A stretch of DNA of 64,000 nt from Betaproteobacteria bacterium (GCA_013298695.1 JAAFIS010000002.1:92935-156934); one strand, 5' to 3'. Shown: positions 53,625-62,637, numbered from the stretch's first letter. Numbers and translations are program-made. The notes: generated from the letters alone by a model not told the origin.

Positions 53625-53907
53625 TAACGATGATGTTCATCGACGATATTCGCGAACGAGTTGGCGCATTATTGAGAAGCCGACAACGCGCACGGCGCGC
53701 ATCCGCGATTTAAAAACATCGCTCTGTAGGGTGCAGTCTGTGCGACAAGCTTGTCGCCGTCACTGCACAGTCGTGAGGTCCCGCGCCCAGCGAATCGTAT
53801 GTATATCAAAGAGCTCTTGCATGCGCGCCGTCTCTTAAAGAACACCCACGATTAGATCTGCGCGTTTTTACGCGCGAACTCTACCCGTGCACGTTTTCAT
53901 AATCCAC

Positions 53908-54840
53908 TTAACCTATTTGCGACTTCAGCCATTGCGAATACACCTTTGTCCGTGTGTAGACGCCAGGAAAATTTTTCCGGCCACAGCCATCGCCCCAGCT
54001 CACAACCCCAACCTGAACCGGGACCGGTAAATACACAAAAAGCGGACCGCCTGAATCGCCCTGGCAGCTATCCCGCCCGCCTTCAATAGGCCCGGCACAC
54101 AGCATGCCTGATTTAATTCGTCCGTTGTAGCCATTTTCGCCATTGCATATAGCGGTTGCGGTCACATTAATATCTGCAGAGAGAAGTGCGTCGCTACCCG
54201 CCATTCCCTCGGCAGTCGCTCCCCAGCCAGACACCGTAACAAGCACTCCGTCGCGGTCAACTGTATCCGCCGGATTTTGGGGAAGTGCTACGACGCTGGC
54301 TTCCGTCGGTGAAACGTCGCGATCTAACGTCAATATAGCTAGGTCGTTTTCATTCGTATTTACGCGCCACTGCGGGTGAATTGCAATCGACTTGACGCTG
54401 ACACGATTGCCTCCATTGGCCAAGTTCAAAGTACCGACCAACACTGCAATTTGCGTCGCAAGCGTGCCTTCATCTACGCAGTGTGCAGCGGTCAACACTT
54501 TGTTTTTTGACACCAAGCTACCTCCGCAGAACTGGGCGCGACGGTTGTTGTGATTTCCGGCGTAAACGAGCGCGACTTGCCACGGAACCTCTCCTTGCTG
54601 GACAATTTTTCCCATGAGAATTCTCTCGTTTTCTTTGCCCAATAAGATATCTGCCATTGTGCGCTGTAACGGTTTCGACCCGACCAGTTTCGTAAGCCGT
54701 GATTCATCAAGAACGATTCCGTACTCGCTCGGTGTTCGCGCTTTAGCGTTGTTTGCGACCGGTTGGGCGATTGAATCAGTGCTTGTGAACGTAAGCGCCG
54801 CGAGAAAAAGGGTAAGTAACTGAGTCGCTTGAATTTTCAT
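53908..54840 (-). CDS. Secreted trypsin-like serine protease
   Basis: A 310-aa S1A protease. A Sec signal peptide ends near residue 25. A propeptide of about 50 residues ends GK78, and Ile79 (IVQQGEVPWQVAL) would form the new N-terminus on activation. The triad is His120 (TAAHC), Asp166 (NDLAIL) and Ser263 (GDSGGP). Asp257, six residues before Ser263, indicates cleavage after Arg or Lys. Its own activation site is Lys78, so self-activation is possible. It lies 9 bases after a predicted beta-barrel gene on the same strand. Confidence 0.92.
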   Translation of the reverse strand: MKIQATQLLTLFLAALTFTSTDSIAQPVANNAKARTPSEYGIVLDESRLTKLVGSKPLQRTMADILLGKENERILMGKIVQQGEVPWQVALVYAGNHNNRRAQFCGGSLVSKNKVLTAAHCVDEGTLATQIAVLVGTLNLANGGNRVSVKSIAIHPQWRVNTNENDLAILTLDRDVSPTEASVVALPQNPADTVDRDGVLVTVSGWGATAEGMAGSDALLSADINVTATAICNGENGYNGRIKSGMLCAGPIEGGRDSCQGDSGGPLFVYLPVPVQVGVVSWGDGCGRKNFPGVYTRTKVYSQWLKSQIG

Positions 54841-54849
54841 TTTCGTTTC

Positions 54850-55668
54850 CTAAAAGCCGTAAGTCAGGTCGAAGTTGAAAATGGCAGGTTTGATGACGCC
54901 GTTGAGCGCCTTTGACAAACTTAGAGAGCCAGTTAACTCGTTTGTAAGCTCTGTATCGATACCAAGCACGCCTGTGGATTTCCGGTTACCGTTGCCCGCC
55001 TTGAAAGATTTCAGTTGGATCCACACAGTGTTTTCGTGTGTAGTCTCCAGTTTCAATTGGGCCCTTACCGCTGCAGCGATTAACCTGGCATTTCCAGAGC
55101 TACCGCCTAGCGCGATTTGTCCAATGGTCGCTTGCCCGCGAAGCTTGATTGCTGAATCTAGCTTTTGGATCACGATGCCTGTAGCAGTGCTCACGCTCGG
55201 TCCACCAACGTCGCTTCCACTCTTCGCCTCATACCCAAGACGGAGCAATAAGTCTGTCATTCCCGATGAAAATGACCACCTTTTCATGAGCGAGGCCGAC
55301 GGGTTACCCACACCGTGTGCCCTCGTTCCGTCTTCTTTGGCCCAAGTGTGTAGGTCCGGCAAGAACGTCAACACAACACCTGAAGGGCGGTGAGTCGCAG
55401 CGATCTCGAACGGCAGAGAAAGCGAAGTAGTCCCTCCGCTTGCACGCTCAAACGCAGCGCCAATACCGCCTGAAAATGCAAACACTCCATCATCGCGTAC
55501 GCTCTCGCTTCTCAATCTGAAAGCTTGATCAAAATCCTTATTGAGGGCGCGCGACTGACGAGGGCTAAGCGGATCGTCGAGGGACTGAGCCCAACCTTTT
55601 TCTCCCAAAGCAACTAGCGCAACAAAAAAGCAAGTCGATATCAAGGCAATGCGCTGAGTTAAGGACAC
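54850..55668 (-). CDS. Secreted protein, predicted outer-membrane beta-barrel
   Basis: A 272-aa unrecognised protein. A signal peptide covers about residues 1-28 (LTQRIALISTCFFVALVAL). The rest alternates polar and hydrophobic residues in beta-strand fashion and ends in LTYGF, a C-terminal Phe typical of outer-membrane barrels. GGAG nine bases upstream supports a GTG start at 55668; the frame is open from 55731. It forms an operon with the trypsin gene. A transport, display or inhibitor role for the protease is inference. Confidence 0.6.
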   Translation of the reverse strand: MSLTQRIALISTCFFVALVALGEKGWAQSLDDPLSPRQSRALNKDFDQAFRLRSESVRDDGVFAFSGGIGAAFERASGGTTSLSLPFEIAATHRPSGVVLTFLPDLHTWAKEDGTRAHGVGNPSASLMKRWSFSSGMTDLLLRLGYEAKSGSDVGGPSVSTATGIVIQKLDSAIKLRGQATIGQIALGGSSGNARLIAAAVRAQLKLETTHENTVWIQLKSFKAGNGNRKSTGVLGIDTELTNELTGSLSLSKALNGVIKPAIFNFDLTYGF

Positions 55669-55905
55669 AACGTTCTCCGGTTTTGTTTGTACAAGCAAGA
55701 CGATATGCTCGCCACACATAACTGTCCCCACCCAGCTAGGTAGTAAGTTACTGCACCCTTAAAAATTTCGACGCGAGTAATCCATCGATTCCGGCGTTCT
55801 TGCTAGCAACGTCCATTCCACCCGCTATTCATCGCAAGCGTATTGATCGAAGTTGAATAACTGCTTTAGTCTCGATTGAACCAACCTGTTTCAAGGAAAC
55901 ATGCG

Positions 55906-56664
55906 ATGAACTTACGCGCTATCGTCACTGCAAGCTCATTGCTCGCGTTCAATTCAGTGTTTGCACAGGTTGTTGCGCCCGATGCAGCGACTACTTCCGC
56001 TCCAGCGTCCTCACCTAAACCTGCACCTAATCCCGCAGCCACTCCCGCACCGAAGCCCGTACTCGCCCCCGCCCCACCACCCGAACGCACGGTGAAAAAC
56101 AATGTGGTCACTTCGTTGCGTGATCCGGCGTTAAACATTGGCGTGCCAAAAAACGCGACGTATCTCGGTGCGCAGCGGTGGAATTTGTTTGATGTGGCTG
56201 ATTGCGAAATCCATGTGTTTGTTGAGGCGGATGCGGCGCGTAGGGTGAAGAAATATTATTGGATTCAGTTTGAGGGCTATTTGCCGTCGCAGCCGAATTT
56301 CGCCTATGAACACAAAGGCGGTGCGCAAAAAATGATTTACGGGCTTGATATGAACGTGCGTGCACGGTTCGGCCCGACCGCTGAAAAGCCACAAGTGGGA
56401 TCGGATTCTGAGCGCGTGATGAAGATGATCGCGGATGCGGGCTACACCTTGCCTGCGCACATCATCAATGTGCGCTTCATCCATTTGCTGGATGAGACGA
56501 AGCGACGCGAGCTGATGGTGATCTACACCGAAGATATGGCGCCTACGGGATTGACGAGCGATGATCTGATCGTGAACGATAGAGTGGATGAAAAGAAGTG
56601 GGCGAAGATTGAAGCGCCGCTGATTCGTCGCGCGTTAGCGAATGTGAAGATGTTCAAGTCGTAA
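55906..56664 (+). CDS. Secreted protein of unknown function with Pro/Ala-rich linker
   Basis: A 252-aa protein with a signal peptide (to about residue 20) followed by a low-complexity Ala/Pro/Lys stretch (about 25-58) and a globular part beginning NNVVTSLRDPALNIG. It contains ADCEIHVFVEADAARRVKKY and ends ALANVKMFKS. No known family is recognised. AAGGAAAC precedes the ATG at 55906. A decayed copy of its 3' end lies at 58529-58579. Confidence 0.7.
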   Translation: MNLRAIVTASSLLAFNSVFAQVVAPDAATTSAPASSPKPAPNPAATPAPKPVLAPAPPPERTVKNNVVTSLRDPALNIGVPKNATYLGAQRWNLFDVADCEIHVFVEADAARRVKKYYWIQFEGYLPSQPNFAYEHKGGAQKMIYGLDMNVRARFGPTAEKPQVGSDSERVMKMIADAGYTLPAHIINVRFIHLLDETKRRELMVIYTEDMAPTGLTSDDLIVNDRVDEKKWAKIEAPLIRRALANVKMFKS

Positions 56665-57095
56665 AGCGCTGGAGCCGATTGTTAGCTTTGCTTAACAGCG
56701 ACTTCCCTTGACGTTGAATTTCGCATTGACATTACAGCCCGAAAATGCAGTAATCGGTGGTCGCGCGGATTGCATCTGTCGCGCCATTCAGTTGGTGGAT
56801 GATCTTTTACGTTGCAACGCTTCGAGCACGGATGCGCAGATTCTCAGCTGCTTCAATACTTGAAGACCGATTCTCTGAAGCAACAACCTGCCAAAGACGG
56901 AATTCTCGATTGAGAGGATGCACACGCGCGCCCAGCATGGCGCGATGCCAAGTCTCAGTACCGGTTCGTGGGCGCATGTTTTTGTTTGTAACCTTTTTAT
57001 GCGTCTGCGCGAAATGCTTCCTAGTTGTCAGTGATGACAATCCATCCGTTTTCGGCGCGCGTTAATTCCTCTTTTCAATCTAGGACCCCCAAACC
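56665..57095. other. Intergenic region before the catalase-like gene
   Basis: 431 bp with no supported gene, repeat or terminator; the promoter of the catalase-like gene should lie at its right end (CCTCTTTTCAATCTAGGACC before the ATG). Confidence 0.35.
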
Positions 57096-58106
57096 ATGAA
57101 AACTTTTACGCTTTCTGCTCTGTCTTTGGCGCTGTCTGCCGCGAGTGTGAGTGCCTTCGCGCAATCGCCCGCGCCGGTCGATCCCTCCGCATTCGTTAAC
57201 CAATTTGAATCCACCTTTGGCAAGTTTGAAGGCTATCGTCGATCCGGTGCCAAAGGCGTTTGCGCGATGGGCGAATTTGTGGGCACGGCGGACGCGCGTG
57301 CGTTATCAACCGCCTCTGCGTTCAGCGGAAGTCCGGTGCCCGTTATCGTGCGCTTCTCTGTGGGCGGCGCGAATCCGAAAGCGCCCGACAACGCAAAATC
57401 GCAACGCAATTTAGCGCTGCAATTTAATTTGCCGGGTGGCGAGCAGTGGTTAATGGGCAATATCTCTGCGCCTGTGTTTGGCGCGGCGACGCCACAGCAA
57501 TTCCTCGCGCTACTGGCGTCGCGCCAACCCGATCCCGCGACCAAAGCGGCCGATCCTGCGAAAGTGAAAGCCTTCAACGAAGCCAATCCGGAAGTGCTGT
57601 TGCAGGGCAAACATTTTGCGTCGCAACCGGTGCCTGCGAGCTTTGGCAGCGTGAACTATTGGGGCGTGCATGCGTTTGCATTCGTCAACGCGAAGGGCGA
57701 GAAACAATTTGGTAAATGGATTTTTGAGCCAGTCGGTGGCCTGCAAGGCTTGAGTGATGATGAAGCAAAAGCCAAAGGGCCGAGCTTCTTGTTCGATGAT
57801 CTTCGTCAGCGCGTGAAAGAAGGCAAGGTGGCGTTCAACTTCAATCTTGAACTCGCGCAACCAGGCGACAAGATCGATAACGCGACCGTGCCACTGCCGG
57901 AAGGCCGCAAGAAAGTTAATCTCGGCATGCTGAAAGTCACCTCCGTGTCTGAAGATGCAGCGGGCGCGTGTCTCACCATAAACTTCAATCCATTGGTGCT
58001 TCCCAAAGGCGTGGAGCCATCGAGCGATCCGATGATTGCTGCGCGCGCTGCGCCCTATGCGGTGTCGCTCGGTCGCCGTTTATCTGAAGGCGCGAAGCAG
58101 CAATAA
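57096..58106 (+). CDS. Catalase-family (SrpA-like) protein lacking the distal histidine
   Basis: A 336-aa exported member of the catalase-related peroxidase group. A signal peptide ends near residue 22. Family blocks include VPVIVRFSVGGANPKAPDNA, LALQFNLPGGEQWLMG and SVNYWGVHAFAF. The catalytic His normally found in RxxHAKG is replaced: RRSGAKG spans residues 48-54 and Gly51 (codon GGT at 57246) is in its place. The proximal haem Tyr is kept (PYAVSL, Tyr321). It may bind haem without catalase activity. Confidence 0.88.
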   Translation: MKTFTLSALSLALSAASVSAFAQSPAPVDPSAFVNQFESTFGKFEGYRRSGAKGVCAMGEFVGTADARALSTASAFSGSPVPVIVRFSVGGANPKAPDNAKSQRNLALQFNLPGGEQWLMGNISAPVFGAATPQQFLALLASRQPDPATKAADPAKVKAFNEANPEVLLQGKHFASQPVPASFGSVNYWGVHAFAFVNAKGEKQFGKWIFEPVGGLQGLSDDEAKAKGPSFLFDDLRQRVKEGKVAFNFNLELAQPGDKIDNATVPLPEGRKKVNLGMLKVTSVSEDAAGACLTINFNPLVLPKGVEPSSDPMIAARAAPYAVSLGRRLSEGAKQQ

Positions 58107-58197
58107 GCTTTTTTGATCTTCGGTTGGCTCGACTGATTGAAAAGAAGTCCGTAGAGCCAACCCCTTCTTGCCAATCTCTATTTCACGGGGCTACATC

Positions 58198-58512
58198 ATG
58201 AATCAACAACGTCGCACCTTCATCATCTACGCAGCAAGCGCGAGCAGTTTCGCGGCAACCGCTGCGTTCGCGCAAAACGCAGCGCCTGAGCTGGTCAAAG
58301 ACAGCGACGCCAACGCAGTGGCGCTCGGTTACTCAAGCGACGGCAGCAAAACGGATGTAAAAAAATACCCGCAGTACGCAGTCGGACAGAGCTGTTCCGG
58401 CTGCACGCTGTACGGAGGCACGGCGAAAGATGCGAGCGCCGCATGCCCGATCTTTGGCGGTAAGCACGTGTCAGGCAAAGGTTGGTGTAGTGCTTGGGCG
58501 AAGAAAGCGTAA
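58198..58512 (+). CDS. High-potential iron-sulfur protein
   Basis: A 104-aa HiPIP, a periplasmic [4Fe-4S] electron carrier. A Tat signal (QQRRTFIIYAASASSFAA) ends near residue 26. Four cluster cysteines are at 66, 69, 83 and 97 (CSGC, ACPIF, WCSAW). It follows the catalase-family gene by 91 bases on the same strand. Confidence 0.93.
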   Translation: MNQQRRTFIIYAASASSFAATAAFAQNAAPELVKDSDANAVALGYSSDGSKTDVKKYPQYAVGQSCSGCTLYGGTAKDASAACPIFGGKHVSGKGWCSAWAKKA

Positions 58513-58528
58513 ACGCGATAACGACAAC

Positions 58529-58579
58529 CGGCGCGGCTGATTGATCGCGCGTTATCGAATGTGAAAGCGTTTAGCTAGC
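58529..58579 (+). pseudogene. 3' remnant of a paralogue of the 55906-56664 gene
   Basis: The frame ARLIDRALSNVKAFS-stop closely matches the C-terminus APLIRRALANVKMFKS-stop of the gene at 55906-56664, with about 88 percent identity over 34 bases. Only this tail survives, directly after the HiPIP gene. Confidence 0.65.
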
Positions 58580-58930
58580 GCGACGCAAGCGTTCGTTTAT
58601 TCCTAGAAACGGGTTGTTCAGGTAACGTGCCGTAACGCCGTTTCTTTTGGGCGAAGCAGCTATTTACACATTATGTCGACGTGCTCATTTATATGATCTC
58701 TCGCCCATAATTATTGGGCAATCAGCTGTGGTGCTAGATTCCACAGCGCGGGCGAATCACAAGCTATTTACAAGCGAGTCCCGACACGATTTAGCCCTTG
58801 TCTTCCAACGATTCATCAGTACCAGCGCACGGCGGACCTAACTTAACGACAAGCGCGACGCGTTGGTTTTGATTCGCTGTTGCGGGAGTATCCAGAGACG
58901 TCGCTCACGATAATGCGCTCCACATTCGCA
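58580..58930. other. Intergenic region with one dispersed palindrome
   Basis: 351 bp between the paralogue remnant and the DUF5694 gene. It holds palindrome copy j (58701-58722). No other gene or hairpin terminator is evident. Confidence 0.4.
58701..58722. repeat. Dispersed palindrome, copy j
   Basis: TCGCCCATAATTATTGGGCA, then AT, an imperfect member with an AT-rich centre. Confidence 0.6.
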
Positions 58931-59782
58931 TCAACGCAAATACTTATTCGGCTCAACGAGTTGATAGCCGCACGTTGTTTTCACCCATTCGCGCAGTGCG
59001 TAGCTGTGGCCGCCACCATAGACAACCACGATACGATCACCGGGTTCGGCGAGCTTCATCAACTTTGATTGAATTTTGGCGTTGCGTAGAAACCAGGCGG
59101 CGTTTAACTCAGCGCCGGGCCAATCAGTGCCGCCACCGAATTGCAGCAGCGCTGAATACTGCATTTGATCGCGCAAGATGGAGCCCGGCTCGTTCATAGA
59201 CCGAAGCATTTGCCCAATCGTCTTCACCTTTTGATCGGCCTCCATCACTTTCGCTTTTGACTGCCACATTTCAACGAGTGCGTTGAGCGCAGGCTCGACG
59301 TTTTGCGCTTTCGCGTACGCCTGAAGTTTTTTGAACGGGAAGTAGTCGACAGTTTCGCTCTGCTCATCAATTGCATAGACCGCTTTGTGTTTCATGCGAT
59401 GCGCGAGACGAAACCCAATCTGCGTGATTTCGTTTTTATCTTTCAACAGATCAGCAGACGTGAATTTTTCGTAAGCGGGAATGGTTGCTGAATCCGTCGC
59501 AGGCTGCATTTCCACCATGACTTTGGTCGGTGCGAATCGCGCTAGCTGCTCGGTGAGCTGCGCCAGCTCTTTTTGTCGGCGCGGGCTGGTCACGTCATCC
59601 GTCGCCATGTTTACAACGTCGAGCCCGGGACTATCGAAGTGATACGTCCCCAGGATCATGACTTGGACCGGAGTGGATGCCGCAGATTGCGCTTTTTTGC
59701 TGTCTACAGCAAACGCGGCGTCTTGCGTAACGGCGAGCGTTGTTAGCAATAACGTTGCAACCAACGAAGGCCATCGGTTCAT
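58931..59782 (-). CDS. DUF5694 secreted protein (TraB/Tiki-like)
   Basis: A 283-aa exported protein; the signal peptide ends near AAFAVDS. The core starts VMILGTYHFDSPGLDVVNM and contains VMVEMQPATDS and a late VYGGGHSYALREWV. The GTYHFD and GGGHS motifs link it to DUF5694 and, more loosely, the TraB/Tiki fold, some members of which are metalloproteases. Activity is unproven. The start could be either of two adjacent Met codons (59785 or 59782). Confidence 0.75.
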   Translation of the reverse strand: MNRWPSLVATLLLTTLAVTQDAAFAVDSKKAQSAASTPVQVMILGTYHFDSPGLDVVNMATDDVTSPRRQKELAQLTEQLARFAPTKVMVEMQPATDSATIPAYEKFTSADLLKDKNEITQIGFRLAHRMKHKAVYAIDEQSETVDYFPFKKLQAYAKAQNVEPALNALVEMWQSKAKVMEADQKVKTIGQMLRSMNEPGSILRDQMQYSALLQFGGGTDWPGAELNAAWFLRNAKIQSKLMKLAEPGDRIVVVYGGGHSYALREWVKTTCGYQLVEPNKYLR

Positions 59783-60040
59783 CATTTTTTGCGAGGCACG
59801 GTAGCGAAGAAACATGTTCGTGATCCGGATTAGTTCAAGCGATCAGTCTATATCGCCTGCTGTGGGCGACAAAGAGCCCAGCGACGAACTCACTAAACGG
59901 GCGACCAATGGGTTGGCGCAGCGTTTCGCCGTAGCGTCGAAAAATTTCCATCTGATCGCAGAAAAGCGTGGCGAATAGTTAAGGTCGGGCGCGGGATTTC
60001 CTGCTACGCTCATCGATTGTGTTGCACAGTAGGTCGAAAA

Positions 60041-60625
60041 ATGGGGTTAAACGTCAATCTCGCGCGGTGTCTTTGTTGGGCATTTGGTTTACTCGCCGCA
60101 CATGCGTTCGCGCAGTCGCCTGCGCCATCGGCTGAATTGATCGAGCGATCACTTGCGGGCTCATGGAAAGGCGCGCTCGAATATCGTGACTACCAAAGCA
60201 ACAGCAAATTTGAATTGCCGGTCACGACAACGATCTCAGTGGGCGCGGATAACGCCACGGTCACACGAGTCTCCGCATTCGATGACGGCCCGAAAACGGG
60301 CATGGTCTATATCACCACGGTATCGCTTTTCGAAGCAAGCAACAGCGCCGCCAACGCGCCCGCGCGCATGACGCAATCCTCGTTTCGCAAAGGACGTCCG
60401 GTGGAAACGTGGACTGAAAACGTGAGCGTTCAATCATTCACCGATCTGCAAAACTGGACGATGATTTATTCGCGCACCGGAACCGACGGTAACGCGCAAG
60501 CCGACATCCGACTCACCAGCGTGCGCAGCGGAAATACGCTGACCACAGTGAAAGAAGTGAAGAAGCCCGGCGAGCCGGATAGTGCGTACGCATTTCGCAA
60601 TCAAACCGTATTGAAGCGGAGCTAG
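60041..60625 (+). CDS. Secreted protein of unknown function
   Basis: A 194-aa protein with a signal peptide (LARCLCWAFGLLAAHAFAQ). The mature region starts LIERSLAGSWKGALEYRDYQ and is rich in beta-type segments (VTTTISVGADNATVTRVSAF), resembling lipocalin-like or DUF-type secreted proteins. No family is assigned. An in-frame GTG lies at 60017. Confidence 0.65.
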   Translation: MGLNVNLARCLCWAFGLLAAHAFAQSPAPSAELIERSLAGSWKGALEYRDYQSNSKFELPVTTTISVGADNATVTRVSAFDDGPKTGMVYITTVSLFEASNSAANAPARMTQSSFRKGRPVETWTENVSVQSFTDLQNWTMIYSRTGTDGNAQADIRLTSVRSGNTLTTVKEVKKPGEPDSAYAFRNQTVLKRS

Positions 60626-60725
60626 CCGCGAGCGGCAACCAGATTTCTGCATCGCTGCGATGGGATATCGATGCCTGATGACCACGACGCAGTGAAATCA
60701 ACAATGTGATCGGAGATAGTGTTTC

Positions 60726-61391
60726 GTGTTGTGGTGGTTCTGTAGCGCATTCTTTTTGTGGCTCGCCGCGCGCGAGGTGTTTTACGGATTCGTGCCGCGC
60801 CGCGGGTTCGAGGCGCCCAATCCAAAGATCTCGATTCCGTATGTATTGACGACTGCCGCGATTGCCGCTGCATTCGCGTACACACCAATCCGCTTTTGGA
60901 AGTTTGAACAGTTTCTCTCCGACAAGGCGAAGATACTTGCCGAATCTGACAAAGCATTTGTTCACTGCAATTCCGTCGTTGACTCCGCGCTAGACACCAA
61001 CGTATTTGCCGCGGGGCATGCCGATCCAAAAACCGGCCGAATTGTGTTCCAACACCCGTGGTGCGGCGATTTAATGGATTACCTCGAAGATCCACGCCGG
61101 GCGACGCTTAAAGGCATTCACAGCGTGCATCTGTTTACGCACGAAGCGATGCATATTCGCGGTGAAATGAATGAGGCGAAAACGGATTGCCAGGCCATTC
61201 AGCGATTTGTTCGCGCTGCCACGCTACTTGGGGTTCCTGAAGAGCTAGCGCGGCAACACGGGATGGCGAACTACAACGGCACTTACAAACAACGCGGCGC
61301 GATCGGGGGGATGGCCGGGCAATATTTTTCAACCGAGTGTGCGCCCGGAAAAGCGCTTGACGAGCAGCTGCCGGATTCAACTTGGAAGTAG
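60726..61391 (+). CDS. Membrane-anchored protein with an HExxH zinc-protease motif
   Basis: A 221-aa protein with two N-terminal membrane helices (about residues 2-22 and 36-55) and a soluble domain. The motif HEAMHIRGEMNE has His139, Glu140, His143 and a Glu at 150, the arrangement of a zincin-type metalloprotease. Cysteines at CNSVV, HPWCGD, KTDC and STEC may form disulphides. The start is GTG at 60726. No known family is recognised. Confidence 0.65.
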   Translation: MLWWFCSAFFLWLAAREVFYGFVPRRGFEAPNPKISIPYVLTTAAIAAAFAYTPIRFWKFEQFLSDKAKILAESDKAFVHCNSVVDSALDTNVFAAGHADPKTGRIVFQHPWCGDLMDYLEDPRRATLKGIHSVHLFTHEAMHIRGEMNEAKTDCQAIQRFVRAATLLGVPEELARQHGMANYNGTYKQRGAIGGMAGQYFSTECAPGKALDEQLPDSTWK

Positions 61392-61475
61392 CGCTCGACA
61401 TGGCTTAACTCACTAACATTGCGGGTTGCCGGGTTCAGCGCTCAGCACCCGTATTTATGCCCAGAAAGTGATTTC

Positions 61476-61979
61476 ATGACCGCTCATTCCGCCGAGACCT
61501 CCGACGACGCCACGAAAATCTGCACGCCACTGCTTTGGTGTGACGATGGCTGGACGGCGAAGGTGATTAAAAACGAAGACGACGAGGGCTGGGCGGTTGC
61601 GATGACCGCCGACGGCGCGCGTGAACCCGCGTTGATTGGCCCTTGGACGATGGGGCGCAACAAAAAGGATCCGAAACCGCTCGATGCGTTTGCGTTCAAC
61701 ACGCTCGTGAAAACAGCGACCGAATTTGTAGGACGTCAGCGGCAGCAATTGCGCGCCTCGCTCAGCAAAAATCTAACGATCGACGCCGCCGCCGGCCGCA
61801 TCACAGTGCTTCACGAAATCACGCCGGATGACGACAACCCGAGCGCCACGTTATCAGCGACTAACGAGCTCGGCGAAGTATTAGCGTGCGTCAGCGTTTC
61901 GCCCGCGTTCAAGCTCACGCGAGCAAGCGCTGCTCGGTGGATCGAGCAAGCATTTGCAAAGCCGAATTCTGCCGACTAG
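61476..61979 (+). CDS. Hypothetical cytoplasmic protein
   Basis: A 167-aa protein with no signal peptide or membrane segment. It contains LLWCDDGWTAKVIKNEDDEG, IGPWTMGRNKKDPKPLDAFA and a C-terminal ARWIEQAFAKPNSAD. No family is recognised. The 19 codons upstream of the ATG at 61476 are open but unlikely to be used. Confidence 0.6.
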   Translation: MTAHSAETSDDATKICTPLLWCDDGWTAKVIKNEDDEGWAVAMTADGAREPALIGPWTMGRNKKDPKPLDAFAFNTLVKTATEFVGRQRQQLRASLSKNLTIDAAAGRITVLHEITPDDDNPSATLSATNELGEVLACVSVSPAFKLTRASAARWIEQAFAKPNSAD

Positions 61980-62025
61980 GCGGGTAACCGACAAGCCCGA
62001 CGGCATGTGTCGCTCGCGTGCTGCG

Positions 62026-62637
62026 CTAGCGCAGCGGCGTGATGATGAACTGGGAAAGCGCGTTCGGATAGCGTGGCAACCCGGAGCGCTCTTCAGCACG
62101 TTCCAGACGAAAGAAGTCATCGCTCGAATCTTCAACGCGCGAAGAAACGCGCTGAAACACACCGCGGCGGCCGCCGATGTTGTAGCAATGGCTCATCGTT
62201 GGGTGTATCGCAGGCACGGACAGTCGGTATCGCGGAAATTCGCGGTACGCAAACGAAATGCCGTCAGTGGAATGTTCGATGAGGTTCACCGCGGTAAATG
62301 GGGGCGAAACTACATTGCCACGGTTCTGGATGCAAATTCGCGCGCCAACGCCGTCGCCCGCTGCAGAGTGATACAGAACAAAACCAATGTCGTGCGCGGG
62401 TGGACTCGGCTGCGCCACCAAGCCTCGAGGAACTGGCCCGGCTACCAACCGCCCATCTCGTAACTGGTAGAGCGCTGCCGCTGGGGCTGCTGGGCGCGGG
62501 GTGGCATTTATAGTTGGCGGGGTTAAACCAGCGCTGCCCTGGTGATACGGTGCGAATGGCAGCTGCGACGAGGCGGGTGACGCGTAAACGGCGCACAGCG
62601 CTACGACGAGAGGAGCAAAGGCCGCGATTGATTTCAT
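62026..62637 (-). CDS. Secreted hypothetical protein
   Basis: A 203-aa protein with a signal peptide (AFAPLVVALCAVYASPASSQ). A Pro/Ala-rich segment (INATPRPAAPAAALYQL) precedes a beta-rich part with IGFVLYHSAAGDGVGARICI and SVPAIHPTMSHCYNIGGRRG. No family is recognised. It is convergent with the preceding gene, which ends 46 bases away. Confidence 0.6.
   Translation of the reverse strand: MKSIAAFAPLVVALCAVYASPASSQLPFAPYHQGSAGLTPPTINATPRPAAPAAALYQLRDGRLVAGPVPRGLVAQPSPPAHDIGFVLYHSAAGDGVGARICIQNRGNVVSPPFTAVNLIEHSTDGISFAYREFPRYRLSVPAIHPTMSHCYNIGGRRGVFQRVSSRVEDSSDDFFRLERAEERSGLPRYPNALSQFIITPLR

Larger units (their letters stand above)
52968..53907. other. Long intergenic region with a broken small gene and repeats
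   Basis: 940 bp holding the amber-interrupted small frame at 53145-53315, a direct-repeat pair at 53371-53461, and one dispersed palindrome (53602-53624). No other gene is supported; short open frames here lack homology or initiation signals. Confidence 0.5.

Noticed and set aside
53548-53838. Plus-strand open frame of 96 codons before the trypsin gene
   Set aside because: It runs through a dispersed palindrome and shows no coding signature.
56757-57065. Plus-strand open frame of 102 codons before the catalase-like gene
   Set aside because: No ribosome-binding site or recognisable pattern; high Arg/Cys content is typical of a chance frame.
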